DNA of 34,758 nucleotides, from contig JAFKFQ010000416.1 in NCBI GenBank assembly GCA_017308215.1, positions 1 to 34,758 of the forward strand, in the 5' to 3' direction. The position numbers and the translations under genes are program-made. Below the pieces are notes generated by a model, which was not told where the DNA came from, made no database searches, and saw only the letters and a program-made list of their open reading frames with translations. Of the stretch, positions 1 through 8,604 are shown in pieces; position 1 is the stretch's first letter, and each line of letters begins with the position of its first letter. The stretch comes from a bacterium (GTDB lineage: Bacteria; Planctomycetota; Planctomycetia; Gemmatales; Gemmataceae).

Positions 1-1826
1 CGCCGAAGGCGCTCGCGCCCGACCGCGTCGAACTCGACTTGTGGCACTGGAAGGACAGCTACATCCAGCCGATGCAGAAGGTCCGCGGCGACGTGGACCG
101 CTTCCGCACGCACACCGCGGTCGTGTTCCTCGACACGAAGCAGTTCCGCCAGCTCGGCGACGACACGCTCCAGGTCGGCCCGCCGGCCGTCGGCGACTGG
201 GCGCTCGGGTCGGACAACCGCAAGTACCTCCACCTCACCGGCTACGCCGACCCGGTACCGAAGGACTACGCGCTGGTGAACGTGCGGACCGGCGAGCGGA
301 AGCCGCTGTTCACGAACTTCGGCGGGTCGGCGGCGCTGTCGCCCGACGGCCGGCACGTCCTCGCCTACGACGGCAAGGACTGGTCCGCGGTCGCCGTCGC
401 CGGCGGCGCGAAGCACAACCTCACCGCCGGCGTGCCGACGAAGTTCTTCAACGAGGACGACGACCACCCCGCCGACCCGCCGCCCTACGGCGTCGCCGGG
501 TGGAGCACCGACGGCCGGTTCGTCCTCCTCCACGACCGGTACGACGTGTGGAAGGTCGCCGCCGACGGCAGCGGCGCCGAGAACCTGACCAAGACCGGCC
601 GCGCCCAACACATCCGCTTCCGCCGGCTGAACGTGCCGGTGGACGAGGAGGAGCCCGACGACCGCAAGGGGATCGACCTGGCGCGGCCGATGCTGCTCGC
701 CGCCGAGAACCTCGACACCCGCGACACCGGCTTCTACCGCCTCGACCCGGGCGGCCGCCCGCAGAAGCTGCTCATGGGCGCCAGCAAGTACGGCCCGCCG
801 ACCCGGGCGAAGCACGCCGACGTGTACCTGCTCACCGCGCAGAGCTTCACCGAGTTCCCCGACTACCACGCCACCGGCCCGGACTTCGCCGAACTGACAC
901 GCGTCACCGACATCAACCCCACCGTCCGCGACTACAACTGGGGCCGTGCCGAACTGGTCCGCTACCGGAACGCGGACGGCGTACCACTCAGCGGGGTGCT
1001 GGTGAAGCCGGAGAACTTCGACCCGGCGAAGAAGTACCCGATGGTGGTGTACATCTACGAGCGGCTGTCGGACGGGCTGCACACGTTCTGGGTGCCGAAC
1101 GTCACCCGCGGGCAGGTCATCAACCCGACCTTCTACGCCAGCAACGGCTACCTCGTGCTGATGCCGGACATCGCCTACAAGGTCGGCTCGCCCGGGCAGA
1201 GCGCGGTCAAGTGCGTCCTCCCGGCGATCCAGGCCGTGGTGGACAAGGGGTGCGTGGACGAGAAGGCCATCGGCATCAACGGCCAGTCGTGGGGCGGCTA
1301 CCAGATCGCGTACATGGTGACGCAGACGAACCGGTTCCGCGCCGCGGTCGCCGGGGCGCCGGTGTCGAACATGGTGAGCGCCTACGACGGCGTCCGGTGG
1401 GGGAGCGGGCTGCCGCGGCAGTTCCAGTACGAGAAGGGCCAGAGCCGGATCGGCGACACGCTGTGGAAGGCGCCGATGCGGTACATCGAGAACTCGCCGA
1501 TCTTCATGGCCGACCGGGTGGAGACGCCGCTCCTGATGATCCACAACGACCAGGACGACGCGGTGCCGTGGTACCAGGGGGTCGAGTACTACCTGGCGCT
1601 GCGCCGGCTCGGGAAAGAGTGCTACCTGCTGAACTACAACGGGGAGAAGCACAACCTGGCGAAGAAGGCGAACGCCCGCGACTTCGCGGTGCGGATGTTC
1701 CAGTTCTTCGAGCACCACCTGCGCGGCCGGACCGCCCCCGAGTGGATGACGAGCGGCGTCCCCTACGCCGACCGCGACCGCGAGCGGGAACGGGCGCGGC
1801 AGCCACTCGCCCCGGCGAAGAAGTAG
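1..1826 (+). CDS. S9 family (prolyl oligopeptidase-type) peptidase, 5' end outside window
   Basis: The reading frame is open from base 3, so the start lies upstream of the window and about 608 residues are visible. The N-terminal part looks like beta-propeller repeats (for example SPDGRHVLAY and STDGRFVLLHDRYDVWKVAADG). The C-terminal part is an alpha/beta hydrolase. The nucleophile elbow is GQSWGGY with the Ser codon at 1287-1289, the likely acid is the Asp at 1554-1556 in DQDDAVPW, and the likely base is the His at 1650-1652 in GEKHNL. The family cleaves peptides and usually has the propeller gating the active site. Any signal peptide would be outside the window. The tail after the hydrolase domain is charged (Asp/Arg/Glu-rich). 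The gene is convergent with gluconokinase, with 19 bp between the stops. Family assignment is firm; the substrate is unknown. Confidence 0.93.
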   Translation, partial: PKALAPDRVELDLWHWKDSYIQPMQKVRGDVDRFRTHTAVVFLDTKQFRQLGDDTLQVGPPAVGDWALGSDNRKYLHLTGYADPVPKDYALVNVRTGERKPLFTNFGGSAALSPDGRHVLAYDGKDWSAVAVAGGAKHNLTAGVPTKFFNEDDDHPADPPPYGVAGWSTDGRFVLLHDRYDVWKVAADGSGAENLTKTGRAQHIRFRRLNVPVDEEEPDDRKGIDLARPMLLAAENLDTRDTGFYRLDPGGRPQKLLMGASKYGPPTRAKHADVYLLTAQSFTEFPDYHATGPDFAELTRVTDINPTVRDYNWGRAELVRYRNADGVPLSGVLVKPENFDPAKKYPMVVYIYERLSDGLHTFWVPNVTRGQVINPTFYASNGYLVLMPDIAYKVGSPGQSAVKCVLPAIQAVVDKGCVDEKAIGINGQSWGGYQIAYMVTQTNRFRAAVAGAPVSNMVSAYDGVRWGSGLPRQFQYEKGQSRIGDTLWKAPMRYIENSPIFMADRVETPLLMIHNDQDDAVPWYQGVEYYLALRRLGKECYLLNYNGEKHNLAKKANARDFAVRMFQFFEHHLRGRTAPEWMTSGVPYADRDRERERARQPLAPAKK

Positions 1827-1845
1827 CCCGGCCGCCCCGCGGTCC

Positions 1846-2334
1846 TTACAAGCCGAGCTTGCGGCGGACGTCACCCGCGACCTCGTCCGGGGGCGGGGCC
1901 ACGTCCACCACCACCTCCCCGGCCGGCGGCTCCAGCGCGGCGAACTGACTGCGGAGCAGGTCCGGGTTCATGAAGTGCCCCTTCCGCGCCTCCAGCCGGT
2001 TGCGGATCAGCTCCTCCGAGCCGTGCAGGTAGACGTACCGGACGCACGCCGGGTCGTTCCGCTCCAGGTACTCGCGGTACTCGTCCTTCAGCGCCGAGCA
2101 CGCGACGACCACGTCCTCGCCGCCCGCGCACGCGGCGTCGATCCGCTGCCGCAGCGCCCGCAGCCACGGCTTCCGGTCGGCGTCGGTGAGCGGGGTGCCG
2201 CCCCTCAACTTCTCGACGTTCTCGGGCGGGTGGTAGTCGTCGCCTTCGACGAACTCCCACCCCAGGTCGGCGGCCAGCTTCTCACCAACCGTCGTCTTCC
2301 CCGACCCGGACACGCCCATCAACACGACCACCAT
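1846..2334 (-). CDS. gntK: Gluconokinase (GntK/IdnK type)
   Basis: A 162-aa protein expected to phosphorylate D-gluconate with ATP to 6-phosphogluconate, feeding the pentose phosphate or Entner-Doudoroff pathways in the cytoplasm. The P-loop GVSGSGKTT sits at residues 7-15. The family segments EGDDYHPPENVEKLRGGTPL (30-49), DADRKPWL and ACSALKDEYREYL follow, as does GHFMNPDLLRSQFAALE, so the protein is intact and close to the usual length of about 170 aa. The reading frame is open far upstream, but the ATG at 2334 is chosen because the conserved protein begins there and GGAGG lies 5 nt before it. It starts 11 nt after the stop of the antiporter gene, so the two are very probably cotranscribed. 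Confidence 0.93.
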   Translation of the reverse strand: MVVVLMGVSGSGKTTVGEKLAADLGWEFVEGDDYHPPENVEKLRGGTPLTDADRKPWLRALRQRIDAACAGGEDVVVACSALKDEYREYLERNDPACVRYVYLHGSEELIRNRLEARKGHFMNPDLLRSQFAALEPPAGEVVVDVAPPPDEVAGDVRRKLGL

Positions 2335-2345
2335 GTCCGCCTCCG

Positions 2346-3578
2346 TTAGCGTGCTTCCGCGGCCACCAACTCGTGCGCGGGCCGGTCCGGCGCGGGCGGC
2401 CGCGTCCACCGGTCGGCGAGGCGGAACGCGAGCGGGTTGAGGGTGATGGACAGGATCGCCCCGGCCACGACCAGGCTCTGCCCCTCCGGCGGCATCAGCT
2501 CCAGCGCCACCCCCAGCCCGGCCAGGATGAACGAGAACTCGCCGATCTGGGCGAGCGCCGCCGACACGCTCAAGGCGGTGCCCCGCGACCCGCCGAGGGC
2601 CAGTACGATGCCCAGCGCTGCAATCGACTTGCCGACGACGATGATGCCGACCACGGCCGCCACCCGCGGCGGCTGGTCGACCAACACCCGCGGGTCGAAC
2701 AGCATCCCGACCGACACGAAGAACAGCACCGCGAACACGTCCTCCAGCGGCTGCAGCTTCTCCACCGCCTTGTGCCCCACGTCCGAGGCGTTGAGCACCA
2801 TCCCGGCGAAGAACGCGCCGAGGGCGAACGACACCCCGAACACCTCGGTGGCGGCGTAGGCGATGCCGACCGACTGGCCGACCACCGCCAGGGTGAACAG
2901 CTCCCGCGACCCCGTCCCCGCCACCTTCTTGAGCAGCCACGGGAAGACGCGGGTGCCGACGACCAGCATGAGTGTGATGAACGCCGCGACCTTGCCCAGC
3001 GCGACCCCGAGCGTGGCCCACAGGTTCCCGCCGTCCGCCGCGGCCTTGCCGCCGAGCGGCCCGGCCAGGGCGGGGAGTAGCACCAGGGCCAGAACGATGG
3101 CGAGGTCCTCGACGATCAGCCACCCGACGGCCAGCCGCCCGTCGTCGGTGTCCAGCCGGTCGCGGGCCTCGAGCGCCTTGAGCAGCACGACGGTGCTGGC
3201 GACCGACAGGGCCAGCCCGAACACCAGCCCGGCCCCGGGCGACCAGCCCCAGAGGTATGAGACCCCGGCACCCAGCGCGGTGGCGGCCGCGATCTGCACT
3301 ACCGCCCCGGGCAGGGCCAGCTTGCGGACGGCCCACAGGTCGTGGATGGAGAAGTGCATCCCCACGCCGAACATGAGCAGGATGACCCCGATCTCGGCGA
3401 GCTGGTGGGCCGCCTTCACGTCGCCGACGAACCCGGGGGTGAACGGGCCGATGGCGACGCCGGTGAGCAGGTACCCGACGAGGGCCGGGAGGCGCAGCCG
3501 GGCCGCGACGAACCCGAGGGCGAACGCCAGGGTGAGGCCGACGGCGATCAGGGCGATGAGGGACGTTTCGTGGTGCAC
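2346..3578 (-). CDS. CPA2-family cation/proton antiporter (KefB-like membrane domain only)
   Basis: A 410-aa integral membrane protein made almost entirely of hydrophobic helices, matching the Na+/H+ exchanger domain of the CPA2 family (KefB/KefC/YbaL relatives). Recognisable segments are LPALVGYLLTGVAIGPFTPG near the N-terminus, LAEIGVILLMFGVGMHFS, GWLIVEDLAIVLALVLLPAL with the conserved acidic pair, and SFALGAFFAGMVLNASD. It ends soon after the last helix and lacks the cytoplasmic TrkA-N/RCK nucleotide-binding domain of KefB and KefC, so it cannot be gated in that way in cis. The GTG at 3578 is preceded by GGAAGG at a good distance. It is followed 11 nt later by gntK and preceded by the transhydrogenase gene with a 47-nt gap. 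The transported ion (K+ or Na+) cannot be read from the sequence. Confidence 0.9.
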   Translation of the reverse strand: MHHETSLIALIAVGLTLAFALGFVAARLRLPALVGYLLTGVAIGPFTPGFVGDVKAAHQLAEIGVILLMFGVGMHFSIHDLWAVRKLALPGAVVQIAAATALGAGVSYLWGWSPGAGLVFGLALSVASTVVLLKALEARDRLDTDDGRLAVGWLIVEDLAIVLALVLLPALAGPLGGKAAADGGNLWATLGVALGKVAAFITLMLVVGTRVFPWLLKKVAGTGSRELFTLAVVGQSVGIAYAATEVFGVSFALGAFFAGMVLNASDVGHKAVEKLQPLEDVFAVLFFVSVGMLFDPRVLVDQPPRVAAVVGIIVVGKSIAALGIVLALGGSRGTALSVSAALAQIGEFSFILAGLGVALELMPPEGQSLVVAGAILSITLNPLAFRLADRWTRPPAPDRPAHELVAAEAR

Positions 3579-3625
3579 GGGAATCCTTCCGCCGGGTGGG
3601 GGGGTGGTTCGTCGCGACTCCCCGG

Positions 3626-5023
3626 TCACCCGCCGCCCCGGCCGCGCAACACGGCGTCGTGGGCGGCCAGCTTGTACAGCTCGCCCAGGGTCGGGTGGTT
3701 GAAGCAGGTGTCGAGCAGGAGGTCCGCCCCGGCCCCGACCATGAGCGCCATCACCCCGATGTGCACGACCTCGGACGCGACCTCGCCGATGACGTGGACG
3801 CCGAGCAGCTTGTGGTCGGACCGGCGGAACAGCAGCTTGAGGAACCCGCACTCGTCGCCGATGATCTTGCCCCGGGCGACGTCCGGGTAGGCGACCCGGC
3901 CGACCAGGTACTCGACCCCGGCGGCCTTCAGCGCTTCCTCCGTCTCGCCCGCGGAACTCACCTCCGGGACGGTGTAGATGCCGGTCGGCAGGACGCGGGC
4001 GACCGGGCCGCCGGTCGGCTTCCCGAACGCGTGCCCGGCGGCGGCCCGCCCCTGCTCGGCGCTGGTCGAGGCGAGGGCCGGGAACCCGATCACGTCGCCG
4101 ACCGCGTAGATGTGGGGGACGCCCGTCTGGAAGTGCTCGTTCACCTCCAACCGCCCCTTGCGCGCGGGGCACAGCCCCGCGGCCCCCGGGTCCAGCTCGG
4201 CGGCCCGGCTGGCCCGGCCGGCGCAGATCAGCACGTGGTCGGCGGCGAGGACGCGACCGGAGGACAGCCCGAGCCGCACGTCCCCGGCCGGGGGGGCGTC
4301 GCAGGAAGCGACCGACTCGCCCCACACGAACCGCACCCCGAGCCGCCGCATGGCGGCCTCCAGCGCGGCGGACAGGTCCGCGTCGAGGAACGGCAGGAGT
4401 TTGTCCCGCCCGTCGATCAGGTGCGTCTCGACCCCGAGGGCGGCGAACATGCACGCGTACTCGCTGCCGATCACGCCGGCCCCGACGACGGCGATCGACC
4501 GGGGCATGCGGTGTAGACTGACCAACTCGTCCGAGTCGTGGACGCGGTCGTGGTCGAACGGGAACCCGGGCGGGCGGAGCGGGGTCGAGCCGATCGCGAC
4601 GACGACCTTGTCGGCGCGCAGCTCGCACCCGCCGCCCGACCCGTCCACCACGACGGCGTGCGGCCCGCCGAACCGGGCGGTGCCGTGAACCACCTCCACC
4701 CCGTACCGGCCGAGCAGCCCACGGATGTGGTCGCGGTGGGCGGTCTTCACCGCCCGCTCGTGCCGGAGCACGTCGTCGATGGTCACGTCGCGGCGGAGGG
4801 ACAGGTCCACCCCGTGCAGGTCGCGGCTGCGGAGCCCGGACAGGGCGAGGGCGGTCTCGCGGAGGGTCTTGCTCGGGAGGGTGCCGGTGTTGACCGCGGC
4901 CCCGCCGACGAACGGGGCCTTCTCGACGACCGCGACCCGCTTGCCGAGCCGGGCGGCGGTGACGGCCGCAGCTTCGCCGGCCGGGCCGGCGCCGATGACG
5001 ACGAGGTCGAAGGGGGGTGGCAC
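3626..5023 (-). CDS. sthA: Soluble pyridine nucleotide transhydrogenase-like flavoprotein (SthA-like)
   Basis: A 465-aa member of the dihydrolipoamide dehydrogenase-like flavoprotein family, the same length as E. coli SthA. The FAD Rossmann motif is GAGPAG at residues 11-16. The NAD(P) motif lies in VVGAGVIGSEYA, the second FAD motif is YAVGDVIG, and the C-terminal dimer domain ends with FNHPTLGEL. The redox-active disulfide of lipoamide dehydrogenases is absent: the two Cys positions are Ala43 and Thr48 in GGAAVNTGTLPSK. The GTLPSKTLRE segment resembles the GTIPSK form of soluble transhydrogenases. The expected reaction is hydride transfer between NADPH and NAD+. The GTG at 5023 is chosen because it lies directly before the FAD motif; its ribosome site (GGAG) is weak. 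The gene heads the sthA-antiporter-gntK set. Another disulfide-free flavoprotein is the main alternative. Confidence 0.85.
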   Translation of the reverse strand: MPPPFDLVVIGAGPAGEAAAVTAARLGKRVAVVEKAPFVGGAAVNTGTLPSKTLRETALALSGLRSRDLHGVDLSLRRDVTIDDVLRHERAVKTAHRDHIRGLLGRYGVEVVHGTARFGGPHAVVVDGSGGGCELRADKVVVAIGSTPLRPPGFPFDHDRVHDSDELVSLHRMPRSIAVVGAGVIGSEYACMFAALGVETHLIDGRDKLLPFLDADLSAALEAAMRRLGVRFVWGESVASCDAPPAGDVRLGLSSGRVLAADHVLICAGRASRAAELDPGAAGLCPARKGRLEVNEHFQTGVPHIYAVGDVIGFPALASTSAEQGRAAAGHAFGKPTGGPVARVLPTGIYTVPEVSSAGETEEALKAAGVEYLVGRVAYPDVARGKIIGDECGFLKLLFRRSDHKLLGVHVIGEVASEVVHIGVMALMVGAGADLLLDTCFNHPTLGELYKLAAHDAVLRGRGGG

Positions 5024-5594
5024 GGGGGCGGCTCCGGCGCGGCGCGGTCGGGTACGGTCCGACCGGCTCCCACACAGGGTCCACCCGGATGCCGTCGCGG
5101 GAACGCCCCGCAAGGAGGGAGCCAGGTCGGAACGACCGCTCCCGTCGCAACGACCGCCGCGCACGCGCCCGGATCGGGTCGGTGGGGTGGTCTGCTGCGT
5201 GGTGCCTAGCACACGACGTGCCCATCCGGTTTTGCGGACAGGCAGCTGTCACAGTGCGGTCGGGACGACGAGAACGGGGCGGTGAGGTCACGGAAGATGT
5301 TCAACTCCTGGGCGCGCCGCCGGAAGTTGGCCAGCGGCCGTGCGCCGAATCACGCCCGTGGTGCCGGGCCGGGCACCTGGCCGTGCCACTCGATGCGGAC
5401 GAGTGACACGGCACCGGCCGGGAGGAGGAGATCCTGGCCGCTGCCGGTCCCGTGTGTGGGCGAGCGGGAGATCGACGGCGTTGCCGCCGGTCGTAACGCC
5501 CGGCGGGCGTTACGACCGGCGGCAACGGTCGCCCAGGTGTTGTCGGCCGCGGCGCGGCCGGGTAATGTCGGCGTGTCACGCCCAGGGCACCCAC
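5024..5594. other. Divergent intergenic region between sthA-like and kinase genes
   Basis: About 570 bp between two divergently transcribed genes. Open frames cross it on both strands but none shows a recognisable protein, and I call no gene here. The main structure is a perfect 24-bp inverted repeat at 5479-5527. Promoters for both flanking genes must lie here, but no convincing -35/-10 pair stood out in this GC-rich stretch. Confidence 0.6.
5479..5527. repeat. Perfect 24-bp inverted repeat with 1-nt centre
   Basis: The left arm at 5479-5502 and the right arm at 5504-5527 are exact reverse complements, separated by a single G at 5503. Pairing stops at once outside the arms (G at 5478 and G at 5528). 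It lies upstream of both divergent genes, so it is not a simple terminator, and there is no T-tract. It may be a cruciform-forming regulatory palindrome or a copy of a dispersed palindromic repeat. Only one copy is visible in this window. Confidence 0.85.
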
Positions 5595-8498
5595 ATGTCG
5601 GACGACCGAACCCAATTCGCCCCGCCGACGCCGGCCCGGACGGTGGCCACACCGCCGTCCGAATCGCCGGCGGACACCGGGAGCACGATCCCGGCCGCGC
5701 GGCTCACGCTCCACGTGCCGGCCGGGCTCCCGGACGTGCCGGGGTACCGGGTGACCGGCGAGATCGGCCGCGGCGGGATGGGCCGGGTGCTGACCGCCAC
5801 CGACCTCCGGTTCGGCCGCGACGTGGCGGTGAAGGTGCCGCTCCCGGGCCACGCCGCCGGGGAGACCGGGCGGCTGTTCGTCCGCGAGGCGGTCATCACC
5901 GGCCGGCTCGCCCACCCCGGTATCCCGCCGGCCCACCACCTCGGCGAGCTCCCCGACGGCACGCCGTTCCTGGCGATGAAGCTGGTCCGCGGCCGCACCC
6001 TGGCCGACCTCCTCGCCGCCCGCCCCGACCCCGGCCACGACCTGCCGCGGTTCGTCGGCGTGGTCGAACAGGTGTGCCAGGCGGTCGGGTACGCCCACGC
6101 CCAGGGCATCGTCCACCGCGACCTGAAGCCGGCCAACGTGATGGTCGGCGCGTTCGGCGAGGTGCAGGTCATGGACTGGGGGCTCGCCGCCGCCGGGGCG
6201 GGCACGGTGCTGGTGGGCGGCGGCGCCGACGGCGCCCCGGCCCCGGGCACCGGGGTCACGGGCACGCCGGCGTACATGGCTCCGGAGCAGGCCCGCGGCG
6301 GGCACGTGGACGCCCGAGCCGACGTGTTCGCCCTCGGCGGCGTCCTCGCCGCGGTCCTGGTCGGGCGGCCGCCGTTCTGGGCCGAGGACGCGCACGCGAC
6401 GCTCGCCCTCGCCGCGGCCGGCGACACGACCGCGGTACTCGCCGCGCTCGGCGCGTGCCCGGCCGACCCGGACCTGATCGGGATCGCCCGCCGCTGCCTG
6501 GCCGCCGACCCGGCCGCCCGCCCGGCCGACGGGGTGGCCGTGGCCCGGCTAGTGGAGGCGTACCGGCGCGGGGTCGAGGACCGGCTCCGCGCCGCCGAGC
6601 GCGACCGGGCCGCGGCGGAGGCGCGGGCGGCCGAACAGCGGAAGCGGCGCCGCGTCCAGCTCGCCCTGGCGGCGGCGGTGCTCGTACTCGTCGCCGGGGC
6701 CGGCGGGGTCGCCGTGTGGCGCGTCCGCGAGGCGGCCGACCGCCGGGCCGAGGAGGTTCAACGGGAGACCGAGGGGCGCGAGCAGCGGGCGCGGGCGGCG
6801 GCCGAGGACGAGCGCCGGGAGCAGGCCGAACGGGACCGGAAGGCCCGGGCGACCGCCGCGGTGGCGGGGCTGCTGGACCGGGCCGAGGCGGGACTGCGGG
6901 CGGGGGCGGCAGACCGGGCGGGGCCGTTCCTCGACCAGGCTGCACGCCGAGCGGCGGACGACGGCGTGACCGACCACGCCGCCCGCCTCGCCGCGGACCG
7001 GCGCGACCTGGCGATGCTCGACGAACTCGACCGCGTGGACGCCTACCGCTGGACGCCGATCGGGCTGCGCTACCCGCCGCCAGCGGACGTCGCCCGCCGG
7101 TGGGCCGAGGCGTTCACGAAGTACGGGGTCGTGCCAGGCGCCGCGCCGCCGGTCGCGGTCGCCCGCATTCAATCAACCCCGATCCGGTCCGCCCTTCTCG
7201 CCGCCCTGGACGGGTGGCTGGCCCGCACCCCGTCGGCCGCGGTACGCGACCTTCTCGCGGCGGCCGACCCGGACCCGTTCCGCGACGAGGTGCGGCGGCG
7301 ACTCGCGGCCGCGGACGCGGCCGGGCTGGCGGCGCTCGCCGGCCGCCCCGAGTGGCCCGCGCAGCCGGCCGGCATCGTCCGGGCCTACGCCGCGGTGCCC
7401 GGCCTGCCGGCCGGGGCGCGGCGGGCGCTGCTGGAGCGCGTCGCCGGCGCCCGCCCCGACGACTTCGGGCTGGCGATGGACCTCGGCGGCACCTACCCGA
7501 TCAACGACCCGGCCACGGCCGCCCCCCGGGTACGGTGGTTCCAGGCCGCGGTCGCGCTCCGCTCCCGGAGCGCGCCGGCCCGGCTGAGCCTCGGCGCCGC
7601 ACTCCGCGGGGCGGGTGACCGGGACGGGGCGGTCGAAGCCGGCCGCGAGGCTGTGCAGCTCGACCCGGGGTCCGCGGCCGCCCGCAACAACCTCGGGAAC
7701 GCCCTCGCGGCCCGGGGCGACCTGGACGGGGCCGTCGCCGAATTCCGGGAGGCGATGAAACTCGACCGGGCCGACGCCCACCCCCACCACAACCTCGGCA
7801 ACGCGCTCGTCGAGCAGCGCGACTGGCCCGGTGCGGTCGCCGCCTACCGGGAGGCGATCCGGCTCGGCTCGACGGACGCGGCGACGCGCGTCGGCCTGGG
7901 GAACGCGCTGCTGATGCGGCGGGACGCGGACGGCTCGCTGGCCGCGTTGCGGGAGGCCGTCCGACTCGACCCGAACGACGCGGCCGCACACAACGGGCTG
8001 GGGAACGTCCTCCGCGCCCGCGGTGACCCGGCCGGCGCGGCCGCCGCGTACCGGGAGGCGATCCGGCTCGACCCGACTACCGCGCCGGTGTACGGCAACC
8101 TGGGGCGGGTGCTCCAGGCGACGGGGGACTTCGACGGGGCCGTCGCGGCGTACCGGGAGGCGATCCGGCGCGAGCCGGAGAACCCGGCCCACCACAACGG
8201 CCTCGGACTGGTGCTGGAGGCCCGGCTCGACCTGGCGGGAGCGGAGGCCGCGTTCCGGGAGGTGATGCGCCTCGACCCGCGCTCGCCGTTCGCCCCGGGG
8301 AACCTGGGCGAGGTGTTGCGGAAGCAGGGGCGGACGGCCGAGGCGGCGGACGCCTACCGCGCCGCGCTCGCCGCCCGCCCGGACCTCCGCTTCGCCCGCG
8401 AGGGGCTGGCCTACTGCCTGCGCGTCTTGCGGGGCGAGGTGCCGACTGCGCCGCCGCCGCGGCCGGCGGGTGAGCTCGCAGGCGGCCAGGGTCGTTAG
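5595..8498 (+). CDS. Transmembrane Ser/Thr protein kinase with C-terminal TPR repeats
   Basis: A 967-aa protein. The kinase domain spans about residues 51-320, with glycine loop GEIGRGGMGRV, ATP-binding Lys80 in VAVK, catalytic HRDLKPAN (Asp176), DWG in place of DFG (Asp194) and the activation/APE region GTPAYMAPEQA. A charged Arg/Ala/Glu stretch (325-352) precedes one membrane helix (about 355-375), followed by a second charged likely coiled coil (380-425). The C-terminal part carries a run of TPR units of the type NNLGNALAARGDLDGAVAEFREAMKLD. This is a common planctomycete signalling layout: cytoplasmic kinase plus a TPR protein-interaction region across the membrane. The ATG at 5595 has AGGG 7 nt upstream; an in-frame ATG at 5565 would add 10 residues. 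The target is unknown. Confidence 0.92.
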   Translation: MSDDRTQFAPPTPARTVATPPSESPADTGSTIPAARLTLHVPAGLPDVPGYRVTGEIGRGGMGRVLTATDLRFGRDVAVKVPLPGHAAGETGRLFVREAVITGRLAHPGIPPAHHLGELPDGTPFLAMKLVRGRTLADLLAARPDPGHDLPRFVGVVEQVCQAVGYAHAQGIVHRDLKPANVMVGAFGEVQVMDWGLAAAGAGTVLVGGGADGAPAPGTGVTGTPAYMAPEQARGGHVDARADVFALGGVLAAVLVGRPPFWAEDAHATLALAAAGDTTAVLAALGACPADPDLIGIARRCLAADPAARPADGVAVARLVEAYRRGVEDRLRAAERDRAAAEARAAEQRKRRRVQLALAAAVLVLVAGAGGVAVWRVREAADRRAEEVQRETEGREQRARAAAEDERREQAERDRKARATAAVAGLLDRAEAGLRAGAADRAGPFLDQAARRAADDGVTDHAARLAADRRDLAMLDELDRVDAYRWTPIGLRYPPPADVARRWAEAFTKYGVVPGAAPPVAVARIQSTPIRSALLAALDGWLARTPSAAVRDLLAAADPDPFRDEVRRRLAAADAAGLAALAGRPEWPAQPAGIVRAYAAVPGLPAGARRALLERVAGARPDDFGLAMDLGGTYPINDPATAAPRVRWFQAAVALRSRSAPARLSLGAALRGAGDRDGAVEAGREAVQLDPGSAAARNNLGNALAARGDLDGAVAEFREAMKLDRADAHPHHNLGNALVEQRDWPGAVAAYREAIRLGSTDAATRVGLGNALLMRRDADGSLAALREAVRLDPNDAAAHNGLGNVLRARGDPAGAAAAYREAIRLDPTTAPVYGNLGRVLQATGDFDGAVAAYREAIRREPENPAHHNGLGLVLEARLDLAGAEAAFREVMRLDPRSPFAPGNLGEVLRKQGRTAEAADAYRAALAARPDLRFAREGLAYCLRVLRGEVPTAPPPRPAGELAGGQGR

Positions 8499-8573
8499 GC
8501 CGGGGCGCGAGCCCCGGTGGGGTGGTGGTGGTGCGCCGGGCGACTACCTCCGGGGCTCGCGCCCCGGCCTAAC
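8494..8573. terminator. Perfect 24-bp stem between convergent genes, putative bidirectional terminator
   Basis: The arms at 8494-8517 and 8550-8573 are exact reverse complements around a 32-nt GT-rich loop. The left arm overlaps the stop codon of the kinase gene (8496-8498), and the right arm ends 31 bp before the stop of the convergent S9 peptidase. The position suits a terminator for both genes. No T-tract follows, so intrinsic termination would be atypical; the alternative is a dispersed palindromic repeat that happens to lie between genes. Confidence 0.65.
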
Positions 8574-8604
8574 AAGCCACCTGGACGACCTGCGCCCCGG
8601 CAAC

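Noticed and set aside
41..1948. A 635-aa frame overlapping the first S9 peptidase gene
   Set aside because: It is Arg/Pro-rich shadow translation; the peptidase triad lies in the other frame.
2346..5291. One very long minus-strand frame read as a single 981-aa protein
   Set aside because: Only the last 410 codons encode the antiporter; the rest is an out-of-frame shadow of the transhydrogenase gene.
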